From NCBI GenBank assembly GCA_016763335.1, contig JAESUD010000196.1, positions 1-5,303 on the forward strand: a stretch of 5,303 bases of DNA, read 5' to 3'. The DNA comes from Emcibacteraceae bacterium (GTDB lineage: Bacteria > Pseudomonadota > Alphaproteobacteria > Sphingomonadales > Emcibacteraceae). Under the pieces are notes generated by a model. The model was not told where the DNA came from and searched no databases. It was given only the letters and a program-made list of their open reading frames with translations. This document shows, one piece after another, positions 1 to 5,063 of the stretch (the stretch's first letter is position 1; each line of letters starts with the position of its first letter). The translations under genes and the position numbers were made by a program.

Positions 1-1
1 A

Positions 2-925
2 TTCGTGATTACTGGCTATACCTTTACCGCGTCAAACACAGTGCGCGTCACCATCGAAAAAAACGGTCACATCGGCCGTGGTGAAGCCAATGGCATTTAT
101 TATAAAGACGAAACACCAGAAAGCATGGCCGCACAGATCGAAGAAATCATTGATAGTCGCCTTACCCACGAAGAAATAAATGAATTGCTGCCGCGCGGCG
201 GTGCCAGAAACGCCCTTGATTGTGCCTTTTGGGACCTTAAAGCAAAATCAACCGGCAAATCGATTTTTGAATTACTCGACATTACGCCGAAACCCCTTGC
301 CACCGTGGCCACCGTCAGCATCGACACACCCGAGGCCATGGCGGCGCGCGCCGTTGAATATTCAAAATACACCAATTTAAAAATTAAACTTTCCGCCGAT
401 GCCCCAATCGAAAGACTTGAAGCAATCCGCGCTGCACGGCCGGACGCCACCCTGATCACCGATGTAAATCAGGGCTGGACTTTCGCTGAATTAAAAGAAT
501 ATACCCCGCACTGTAAACGCCTTGGCCTTGCCATGATCGAACAACCCCTCGCCCGCGGCGGTGATCATGAACTTGAGGGATATAAATCAGAAGTACTGCT
601 CGGTTCTGATGAAAGCTGCCTTGATAGTTCTGAATATGAAATTAATGCCAAACGCTATGACGTGATCAATATTAAGCTCGATAAATGCGGCGGCTTAACG
701 GACGCCCTTAAAATCATTAAATTGGCCCGAATTGAAGGCAAAGGCCTCATGGTCGGTAACATGACCGGATCATCGCTTGGCATGGCTCCTTCTTATGTTG
801 TCGGTCAATTTTGTGAATTTATCGACCTCGACGGGCCACTTTTCTTGGTTAAAGATATTGAAAACGGCCTTAGTTACGCCGACGGCGGCATCGTCAGCAC
901 ACCAAGCACAAAACTTTGGGGATAA
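2..925 (+). CDS. Dipeptide epimerase (L-Ala-D/L-Glu epimerase / DgcA-type racemase), 5' end missing
   Basis: Enolase-superfamily epimerase of the muconate-lactonizing subgroup, which inverts the alpha carbon of the Glu in L-Ala-D-Glu from murein or, in DgcA-type relatives, of N-acetyl-D-Glu; cytoplasmic. Numbering from the GTG at 5, the lysine acid/base motif is K126-I-K128. The Mg2+ ligands are D153 (TDVNQGW), E179 (IEQP) and D202 (GSDES). The second catalytic lysine is K227 in NIKLDKCGG, and the C-terminal D274-L-D276 matches the Asp-X-Asp that holds the substrate amino group in dipeptide epimerases. The frame is open to the left edge (TTC at 2-4). The GTG at 5 falls inside the first conserved strand, so I read it as an internal valine, with roughly 15-20 residues lying outside the window. 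The ending ALWG/KLWG style resembles alphaproteobacterial proteins called DgcA, so dipeptide versus N-acetyl-Glu specificity is open. The next gene, a murein amidase, favours a cell-wall peptide role. Confidence 0.9.
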   Translation, partial: FVITGYTFTASNTVRVTIEKNGHIGRGEANGIYYKDETPESMAAQIEEIIDSRLTHEEINELLPRGGARNALDCAFWDLKAKSTGKSIFELLDITPKPLATVATVSIDTPEAMAARAVEYSKYTNLKIKLSADAPIERLEAIRAARPDATLITDVNQGWTFAELKEYTPHCKRLGLAMIEQPLARGGDHELEGYKSEVLLGSDESCLDSSEYEINAKRYDVINIKLDKCGGLTDALKIIKLARIEGKGLMVGNMTGSSLGMAPSYVVGQFCEFIDLDGPLFLVKDIENGLSYADGGIVSTPSTKLWG

Positions 926-927
926 TA

Positions 928-1545
928 ATGAAAAAAGTCTTCCTGCTTAGTTTGCTTCTTTGCCTAACAGCATGCGCAAGTGGCGACATTAAAAACCACA
1001 AACTGCCTTACTGGAACAAACTTGGCGAGCGCTACACGGCTGATCTTAACATGATCGTCATTCACGCAACCGAGCTTACCGATATGGATGAAGCGCGCGA
1101 ATACGGCGAACGCGTACTTTATGAAAGCGGCACCGGCGCATCCGGTCATTATTATATCGACCGCAACGGCAGTATTGAGCAATATGTCCCCGATAACCGT
1201 ATCGCAAATCACACATCGGGCTGGAATAAAAATACCCTGAGCATTGAGCTGATAAACCTTGGCCGATATCCCAACTGGTATCATTCCGATCATCAAATCA
1301 TGCAGGAACCATACCCGCAAGAACAGATCGACGCCCTGATCATATTGCTTAATCAAATGATCGCAAACCACCCAACCATTAAATACACGCAAGGGCACGA
1401 GGACCTAGACACCCGAAAAATCGCATCCGACAATGACCCAAACATAATGGTCGACCGAAAAATGGACCCCGGCAATCATTTCCCCTGGGATCAAATACTT
1501 GCAAATACTCCGTTGATTAAAGTGACACCGGAAAAGGAAGAATAA
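928..1545 (+). CDS. N-acetylmuramoyl-L-alanine amidase, Amidase_2 (AmpD/AmiD-like) lipoprotein
   Basis: Zinc amidase that cleaves between N-acetylmuramic acid and the L-Ala of peptidoglycan stem peptides. The start is the ATG at 928, 2 bases after the upstream stop, with GGGGA at 918-922 as ribosome binding site inside the last codons of the epimerase; a TTG at 916 in the same frame lacks this support. Residues 1-15 are a lipoprotein signal with lipobox LTAC and lipidated C16. There is no Asp at +2, so outer-membrane sorting is expected. Zinc ligands are H46 (IVIHAT), H157 (QGHED) and D180 (KMDPG); E107 (LSIEL) and K178 match AmpD's catalytic Glu and Lys. The SGHYYIDRNG segment (73-81) is typical of the fold. 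It has 205 residues and no C-terminal peptidoglycan-binding domain, unlike E. coli AmiD. Tight linkage to the epimerase implies co-transcription and supply of L-Ala-D-Glu peptides, an inference. Confidence 0.9.
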   Translation: MKKVFLLSLLLCLTACASGDIKNHKLPYWNKLGERYTADLNMIVIHATELTDMDEAREYGERVLYESGTGASGHYYIDRNGSIEQYVPDNRIANHTSGWNKNTLSIELINLGRYPNWYHSDHQIMQEPYPQEQIDALIILLNQMIANHPTIKYTQGHEDLDTRKIASDNDPNIMVDRKMDPGNHFPWDQILANTPLIKVTPEKEE

Positions 1546-1611
1546 TTTCGATCATTGCAAGTAAATGAATATTAAGGCATCGTAGAATCTTACATTATTG
1601 GGAACCCTCTC

Positions 1612-2736
1612 ATGAAAACTTTACTAATATTAATTTTCTTTTTTATTACCCTGCCATTTTCCACCTTTGCGCAAACCAATCAGACCCCCTCAGCGGATCA
1701 AATTGAAAACGGACGAAGACTACAGCTTGCTACAGAAACTAGTTTTCGACTAACCAGTGCTCGCGCATACCATAAAGGTGTTAACGGTAAAGAAAAAAAC
1801 CTGAACATGGCCATCAGATATTACGAGGAAGTCGCCGGACTGGGCCATATCGACAGTGAATACTTCCTCGGATTAATTTATCAAGTGGAATTAAAACAAT
1901 TTGACCGCGCTTTTTATTGGAACATGCGCGCCTCTGAGCATGGTCATTGGAATGCGCAGTTAAATTTAGCGATTGCCTATCTTGAAGGGCAAAATATAGA
2001 GGTAGATCCAATTCAAGGTTATAAATGGTTTAAGTTAGCCTACCGGAATTCCGGTGAAGTCGCTACTCAATTACTTCCCGCAATAGAACAAATAGAATCC
2101 CAGTTAGACAAAACGCAAATCTCAGAAGGTCAAAGATTGGCGGATGAATGGATGGTGGAATTTGAAAGAAAAAAGAATGAACCCAAGAAAAAACCAGAAA
2201 TCGTCATTGAGCAAGTTGGACTATCTACTAATATTGCCATTAAAGGAAGCCTTCAAGCAACAGGTAATGTTGGTTGCGTTGACATAACACAGGTATCTAA
2301 TACCGAAATTCCACCAAATTTATTTCTCGGGTTTTTGGACTGCGTCCGTAAAAATGACTATGATAAAGGTATTGAGATGTTTATTCTGGCATTCATGTTC
2401 GGGCAGTTTGACGGACACCGTATTGAAGACCCCACTGCAGGTAGCGGCATTTCCCAACTACGCAGAGAAGCAGTCTCTCTCCTTACGCCAGATCAAAGAA
2501 CCTCTTTTGATAATCATTTAAAAGAGCATTATTTCCGGGCGAGTGAAAAACGGTTAACTTTTTGCAATAAAATCGAAAATATAGGATATCCAACCTATCA
2601 TCCTAAATATATGATATTGGTCGGTCTTTCGGCATTCGATGGAATTGAAGGTAACGGGTTAAAACATTTCTTCGAACCTGAAGAACAATGGATAGAGGTG
2701 GCAACTCCAAACTGTCCAGTTGATTATTTTAAATAA
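1612..2736 (+). CDS. Secreted Sel1-repeat (TPR-like) protein with uncharacterised C-terminal domain
   Basis: Exported protein of 374 residues. Residues 1-20 form a signal peptide (K2, hydrophobic stretch 4-14, cleavage expected after TFA20), and no lipobox is present, so it should be a soluble periplasmic or secreted protein. Sel1-like alpha-alpha repeats cover about 45-150, visible as AIRYYEEVAGLGH (67-79), AFYWNMRASEHGH (100-112) and GYKWFKLAYRNSG (136-148), each followed by an A/S-x-x-x-L segment. Such repeats are protein-binding scaffolds. A charged linker (about 180-200, KKKP-rich) leads to a C-terminal part (200-374) with C222, C244, C318 and C368, four cysteines that could form two disulfides in the periplasm. 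I do not recognise this part. The ribosome binding site is poor (GGGAACCC at 1600-1607). A TAGAAT box at 1583-1588 could be its -10, but no good -35 is visible, so read-through from the amidase gene 66 bases upstream is possible. Confidence 0.8.
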   Translation: MKTLLILIFFFITLPFSTFAQTNQTPSADQIENGRRLQLATETSFRLTSARAYHKGVNGKEKNLNMAIRYYEEVAGLGHIDSEYFLGLIYQVELKQFDRAFYWNMRASEHGHWNAQLNLAIAYLEGQNIEVDPIQGYKWFKLAYRNSGEVATQLLPAIEQIESQLDKTQISEGQRLADEWMVEFERKKNEPKKKPEIVIEQVGLSTNIAIKGSLQATGNVGCVDITQVSNTEIPPNLFLGFLDCVRKNDYDKGIEMFILAFMFGQFDGHRIEDPTAGSGISQLRREAVSLLTPDQRTSFDNHLKEHYFRASEKRLTFCNKIENIGYPTYHPKYMILVGLSAFDGIEGNGLKHFFEPEEQWIEVATPNCPVDYFK

Positions 2737-2743
2737 ACAGCAT

Positions 2744-2782
2744 TAAAGGCCAACAGGTTGCAAAATAACCTGCCAGCCTTTA
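2744..2782 (+). terminator. Hairpin after the Sel1-repeat gene
   Basis: TAAAGGC (2744-2750) pairs with GCCTTTA (2776-2782), and an inner CAGGTT (2754-2759) pairs with AACCTG (2767-2772) around a 7-base loop. The two helices are separated by a 3x3 internal loop. The structure starts 7 bases after the stop codon of the Sel1-repeat gene. It has no long T-run after it, so it may be a weak terminator or an mRNA 3'-end stabiliser, and it is nearly symmetric for both strands. Confidence 0.5.
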
Positions 2783-2786
2783 TATT
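2758..2786 (+). promoter_or_regulatory. Possible sigma70-type promoter ahead of an orphan terminator
   Basis: TTGCAA (2758-2763) and TATATT (2781-2786) are separated by exactly 17 bases and match the -35 and -10 consensus at 4 and 5 of 6 positions. The predicted start is near 2793. The boxes overlap the preceding hairpin, and such matches occur by chance in AT-rich DNA, so the support is mainly positional: a strong terminator follows about 90 bases later with no gene between. Confidence 0.3.
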
Positions 2787-2792
2787 ATGATT

Positions 2793-2883
2793 TCCAATGA
2801 ATGGTTCTTTGAATTAATCCTGGGATTTATTCGTAGAACTGTTCGGGCGTTTATTACCGTGCCAGGTAATAAGCGCCTTTTTT
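2793..2883 (+). ncRNA. Candidate small RNA of about 90 nt
   Basis: This stretch lies between the promoter-like boxes at 2758-2786 and a 13-bp terminator hairpin with a T-run ending at 2883. It has no convincing reading frame: a + strand ORF starting at 2787 has no ribosome binding site and runs antisense through the Cys-rich peptide and into the repressor gene. A transcript here would end in a typical sRNA 3' terminator and would be antisense to the 3' untranslated tail of the repressor-peptide mRNA. No family is recognised. The alternative is that the terminator only backs up the weak hairpin at 2744-2782. Confidence 0.22.
2846..2883 (+). terminator. Strong rho-independent terminator, + strand
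   Basis: A 13-bp stem pairs 2846-2858 with 2865-2877. It includes one G-U pair (2850/2873) and closes on a 6-base loop GTGCCA. It is followed directly by six Ts (2878-2883) and then ATTT. In the - direction the same DNA gives an A-C mismatch and no U-run, so it works for + strand transcripts. Its T-tract is the complement of the last Lys codon, stop codon and following A-run of the Cys-rich peptide gene. It would stop + strand transcription from running antisense into the metal-response unit. Confidence 0.8.
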
Positions 2884-2986
2884 ATTTATCGTCGCAACAT
2901 TTGCAATCGCATTTACTGCAATCACATCCGCCGTCACAATCACAATTACTGGTACGTTCTTTTACGTCTTCATTTTCAGTCGTCAT
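2882..2986 (-). CDS. 34-residue Cys-Asp-Cys repeat peptide, metallothionein-like
   Basis: A small gene whose 34-residue product has a charged N-terminus (Glu/Asp/Lys, no cysteine) and then residues 15-31 with eight cysteines: CDCDGGCDCSKCDCKCC. Cysteines are at 15, 17, 21, 23, 26, 28, 30 and 31; there is no histidine or aromatic residue. Spaced C-x-C and C-C pairs with interleaved Asp and Lys are what metallothioneins use to wrap thiolate clusters of Zn, Cd or Cu(I), so cytoplasmic metal buffering or hand-over to the adjacent sensor is likely, by inference. The ATG has a very good ribosome binding site, AAGGAG at 2993-2998 with 6-base spacing, placed in the 12-base gap after the repressor's stop, so the two are co-transcribed. 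It is shorter than SmtA (about 56 residues) and lacks that family's pattern as I know it. Specific metal unknown; reality of the gene is well supported, function less so. Confidence 0.8.
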   Translation of the reverse strand: MTTENEDVKERTSNCDCDGGCDCSKCDCKCCDDK

Positions 2987-2998
2987 TTTTATCTCCTT

Positions 2999-3280
2999 TT
3001 ATGAACAACATGTTTTTTCGATTGTTGCCGCAGTTTGCCTTAGAAGCGCGGCTACTTCCTTTCGGTTTACGTGGTAAAAAACTTCCTTACCGCGTTTCTC
3101 TGCGGATATTATCCCCGCATTCTTTAATATGCTCAAATGCCGACTGACCACGGAAAGATCAACCGTACAACAGCACGCCACCTCCCCGACATTGCACGGG
3201 CAGTCTTTCGAGCATAAATTATTTAAAATCTTCATCCGGTTAGGATCACTAAGCGCCTTAAACACCGTTTCCGTCTGCAT
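2999..3280 (-). CDS. ArsR/SmtB-family metal-responsive repressor, cysteine-rich
   Basis: Winged helix-turn-helix dimeric repressor of 93 residues, normal for the family, expected to leave DNA on binding metal or metalloid. It opens with the family's FKALSDPNRMKIL (7-19). The recognition helix lies in DLSVVSRHLSILKNAG (41-56) and the wing in EKRGKEVFYHV (61-71). Cysteines are numerous: C23, C27 and C29 (CPC at the place of ArsR's alpha-3 CVC), C36-C37-C38 just before the recognition helix, and C91-C92 at the C-terminus. CPC suggests an arsenite, Cd/Pb or Cu(I) type thiolate site; which pairs form the site cannot be told from sequence. The start has GAGGTG (3286-3291) 5 bases ahead. The next gene is the Cys-rich peptide, not arsB/arsC, so this is not a standard ars operon. 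The promoter overlaps a dyad, which implies autoregulation. Confidence 0.92.
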   Translation of the reverse strand: MQTETVFKALSDPNRMKILNNLCSKDCPCNVGEVACCCTVDLSVVSRHLSILKNAGIISAEKRGKEVFYHVNRKEVAALLRQTAATIEKTCCS

Positions 3281-3299
3281 AACATCACCTCATATGTAT

Positions 3300-3319
3300 A
3301 TTTGCACAATAATGCAAAT
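3300..3319. promoter_or_regulatory. Inverted repeat, likely operator of the ArsR-type repressor
   Basis: ATTTGCA (3300-3306) and TGCAAAT (3313-3319) form a perfect 7-bp dyad with a 6-base AT-rich spacer. The size and AT-rich character fit ArsR/SmtB operators. It lies 20 bases before the repressor's start codon and contains the predicted -10 box, so bound repressor would block transcription of repressor and peptide. It is distant from the promoter of the + strand gene at 3457. Confidence 0.6.
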
Positions 3320-3334
3320 GAATGAATATGACAA
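3306..3334 (-). promoter_or_regulatory. Predicted promoter of the repressor-peptide unit
   Basis: On the - strand TTGTCA (3334-3329, 5 of 6 to consensus) and TATTGT (3311-3306, 4 of 6) are 17 bases apart. The start would be near 3299, giving a leader of about 19 bases that holds the GAGGTG ribosome binding site. The -10 sits inside the 20-bp dyad at 3300-3319. Confidence 0.45.
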
Positions 3335-3376
3335 GAACAAAATTCGAAAATTGTCTCTTCTTTTTTGTCCTACAGC

Positions 3377-3406
3377 TTGACCAGTAGCAACTTAATTAAG
3401 CATACT
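3377..3406 (+). promoter_or_regulatory. Predicted promoter of the HEPN-like gene
   Basis: TTGACC (3377-3382, 5 of 6) and CATACT (3401-3406, 4 of 6) are separated by 18 bases. They would start a transcript near 3413, about 44 bases before the ATG at 3457. The spacer contains the palindrome CTTAATTAAG (3391-3400). Confidence 0.35.
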
Positions 3407-3456
3407 AAATTAAATTGCTCAATTTCATTGTCTAAATAGTAGTCGAGAAAATCCCA

Positions 3457-3972
3457 ATGAATTATAATAAAAGTTATGTTTCTAGAATGTACATTCAAGC
3501 CATCGGTTATATAGCCGACGGTGATCTCTTATCAGAAATGTTTGATACTATGTCCGATGCACCCTCACTCTTAAAAATTTTAGGGTTTGAAATATTCCTT
3601 AAATGTATTTTAAAAGTTCATTTTCCAGATTCTAAAAATCATACCCATAACTACTATAAACTATGGCAAAAACTGCCAAATCAACTAAAAGCCAACATAA
3701 TAGAAGGTGCCCAGCAAAGATATACGATCCATGCTAATTATCAGAATATGCAAAAGTTGTTAACTTCGTGGCAAAAGGTGTTCGAGAAAGCGCGCTATTA
3801 TTATGAGTTTTACGAAGACAAAACTCAAGAAGAGTATGAAAATATAGGCGAGGAATGGATAGCCAAGGGGATGTTGGAGGATGAAGCAAAAGTTAGTTAT
3901 TATCCTACGGAGTTAAATGGCTTAATAGAAGGAATGTCAGATTATATTAAGAATACACTCGCAGAAAAGTAA
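3457..3972 (+). CDS. Hypothetical protein, possibly HEPN-like
   Basis: A 171-residue soluble, mostly helical protein with no signal peptide or membrane segment. I do not recognise it with certainty. The order of motifs recalls HEPN-like helical proteins: an aliphatic FEIFLKCIL helix (44-52, compare E-L-Y-L-K-A-L-L), then H-x-H-NYYKLWQKLP (62-74, compare G-H-D-L-x-x-L), and later W105 with a RYYYEF end (113-118). HEPN domains often act as nucleases or toxin modules, but the catalytic R-x(4-6)-H is not visible; the nearest is R88-x3-H92. An acidic helix (119-145) and a further helix follow. The start is the ATG at 3457 with a weak GAGAAA (3445-3450) ahead; M11 is an alternative. It stands alone between the repressor unit and the convergent CDF gene, has no antitoxin-like partner, and is visibly more AT-rich than the genes on either side, which hints at acquisition. 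Confidence 0.65.
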   Translation: MNYNKSYVSRMYIQAIGYIADGDLLSEMFDTMSDAPSLLKILGFEIFLKCILKVHFPDSKNHTHNYYKLWQKLPNQLKANIIEGAQQRYTIHANYQNMQKLLTSWQKVFEKARYYYEFYEDKTQEEYENIGEEWIAKGMLEDEAKVSYYPTELNGLIEGMSDYIKNTLAEK

Positions 3973-4009
3973 GAATACTATCTCATACTAAGTTCAATAA
4001 AAACGTCCC

Positions 4010-4945
4010 CTACTCCAACCCTTTATTCATCACATGGCCCTGTCTGCTTTGGGCTTCGATGAATATGCGTTTTATGTCTGGGTGCATTTGTTTGATTTTT
4101 TGTTCGAACTCGGTGACGACATTCTCGATGTCCCCCGCCGAAATATCATTTTTAAAATCTAGGCTTAGGTTTAGAAGCACATCCTGCGGACCCATATGCA
4201 TGGTCAGGACCTCGTTTACATTATCGACTTGCGGATGGCCTTCAAATAAATCTTCAATGCTTTTTACCACTTTCGGGTCTGCGGCTTCGCCAATCAGAAG
4301 ACTTTTACATTCGTACGCCAGCAACGCGGCGGTGCTTGCTAATATCACGCCGATCAGGACCGACGCCATGCCGTCGGCTTCAGGAATATCATAATAATCA
4401 CCGATAAATAACCCGATTAGTGCCACAAAAAGGCCAAGCAATGCTGCCGTATCTTCAAACAATATGGCAAATAAACTGGGGTCTTTGCTTTCATGTATAG
4501 CATCAAGTAACGGCTTATCACCGCGGCGGGCGTTAAATTCTTGGTAGGCCATTTTCCACGGGTATGCTTCAAACATAATCGCCACACTAAGCACAATATA
4601 ATTGATATGGATATTGGTGACTTCGGCCGGTTCAAATATTTTATGAAATCCTTCATAAAGCGAAACCCCCGCCCCGACCGCGAAAATAATCATGGCGACG
4701 ACAAATGACCAGAAATAAAGTTCTTTACCATAACCAAACGGGTGATCATGGTCGGCGGGTTTTCCGGCTTTTTTAATACCGTAAAGCAAAAGCACTTGAT
4801 TGCCGCAATCAACAATACTATGGACCGCTTCTGAAAACATTGCCGATGAATTGGTATAAAACGCAGCAACAAGCTTGGAGATGAAAATTAGAAAGTTGCC
4901 AATAAGCGCTGCGAAGATTACTTTTTTTGATGAATGTGCCGACAT
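4010..4945 (-). CDS. Cation diffusion facilitator (CDF) family metal/H+ antiporter, ZnT9-like
   Basis: Inner-membrane exporter of divalent metals (Zn, Mn, Co, Fe or Cd in various CDF proteins), 311 residues. Six membrane helices can be placed at about 9-30, 34-56, 76-98, 114-132, 157-181 and 191-212. Helix 2 carries the metal-site motif H42-x3-D46 in SSAMFSEAVHSIVD. The HDHPFGYGKELYFWS loop (66-80) is typical of the SLC30A9/ZnT9-like branch, as is the FEDTAALLG helix 5 (163-171) with E164/D165 in place of the H-x3-D of YiiP. Residues 213-311 are the cytoplasmic dimerisation domain with histidines at 237, 250, 288 and 304. The ATG at 4943-4945 is the first in frame; only a distant AGGG precedes it, so initiation is weakly supported. 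It converges with the HEPN-like gene (37-base gap, no clear terminator) and is divergent from the glycosylase gene. Substrate metal cannot be assigned. Confidence 0.9.
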   Translation of the reverse strand: MSAHSSKKVIFAALIGNFLIFISKLVAAFYTNSSAMFSEAVHSIVDCGNQVLLLYGIKKAGKPADHDHPFGYGKELYFWSFVVAMIIFAVGAGVSLYEGFHKIFEPAEVTNIHINYIVLSVAIMFEAYPWKMAYQEFNARRGDKPLLDAIHESKDPSLFAILFEDTAALLGLFVALIGLFIGDYYDIPEADGMASVLIGVILASTAALLAYECKSLLIGEAADPKVVKSIEDLFEGHPQVDNVNEVLTMHMGPQDVLLNLSLDFKNDISAGDIENVVTEFEQKIKQMHPDIKRIFIEAQSRQGHVMNKGLE

Positions 4946-4972
4946 GTTTTATAAAATACCCTGAAATTGCCT

Positions 4973-4983
4973 TGATCTGATCA
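4973..4983. promoter_or_regulatory. Short palindrome ahead of the CDF gene
   Basis: TGATC-T-GATCA, 5-bp arms around one base, lies 28 bases upstream of the CDF start. It abuts TAATAT (4988-4983 on the - strand), a possible -10 with a poor TTGTAT -35 (5010-5005, 16-base spacer). It could be an operator, but an 11-bp palindrome in AT-rich DNA is weak evidence. Confidence 0.2.
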
Positions 4984-5028
4984 TATTACCGACACCCTAT
5001 AAAAATACAAAAGAATTAATAAAACTAA

Positions 5029-5057
5029 TTAAAATATTAATTTCTCTGCTATATATT
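5029..5057 (+). promoter_or_regulatory. Predicted promoter of the glycosylase gene, implying a leaderless mRNA
   Basis: TATATT (5052-5057, 5 of 6) is a good -10, with TTAAAA (5029-5034, 4 of 6) 17 bases upstream. Transcription would begin about 7 bases after the -10, that is at or next to the A of the ATG at 5064. The bases between hold no Shine-Dalgarno sequence. Confidence 0.4.
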
Positions 5058-5063
5058 ATAACC

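Noticed and set aside
964..1398. - strand ORF of 144 codons inside the amidase gene
   Set aside because: It is antisense to a gene with all amidase catalytic residues in place; no recognisable motifs or start signals.
2891..2947. Tandem-repeat-like run of GCAATC / TCACAATCACA units
   Set aside because: The periodicity is fully explained by Cys-Asp-Cys codons of the - strand peptide gene; it is neither a CRISPR nor a satellite repeat.
2787..3077. + strand ORF of 96 codons
   Set aside because: It has no ribosome binding site, runs through the terminator at 2846-2883, and is antisense to the Cys-rich peptide and the repressor, both far better supported.
2999..3280. A standard arsenic-resistance operon
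   Set aside because: The regulator belongs to the ArsR family, but no arsenite pump, arsenate reductase or arsenite methyltransferase gene is in the window.
3129..3380. + strand ORF of 83 codons
   Set aside because: It lies mostly antisense to the ArsR-type gene and its promoter; its length follows from the opposite-strand codon pattern, and no protein-like features are visible.
3391..3400. Perfect palindrome CTTAATTAAG as an operator
   Set aside because: It is only 10 bp in AT-rich DNA and falls in a promoter spacer; too weak to call as a separate regulatory site.
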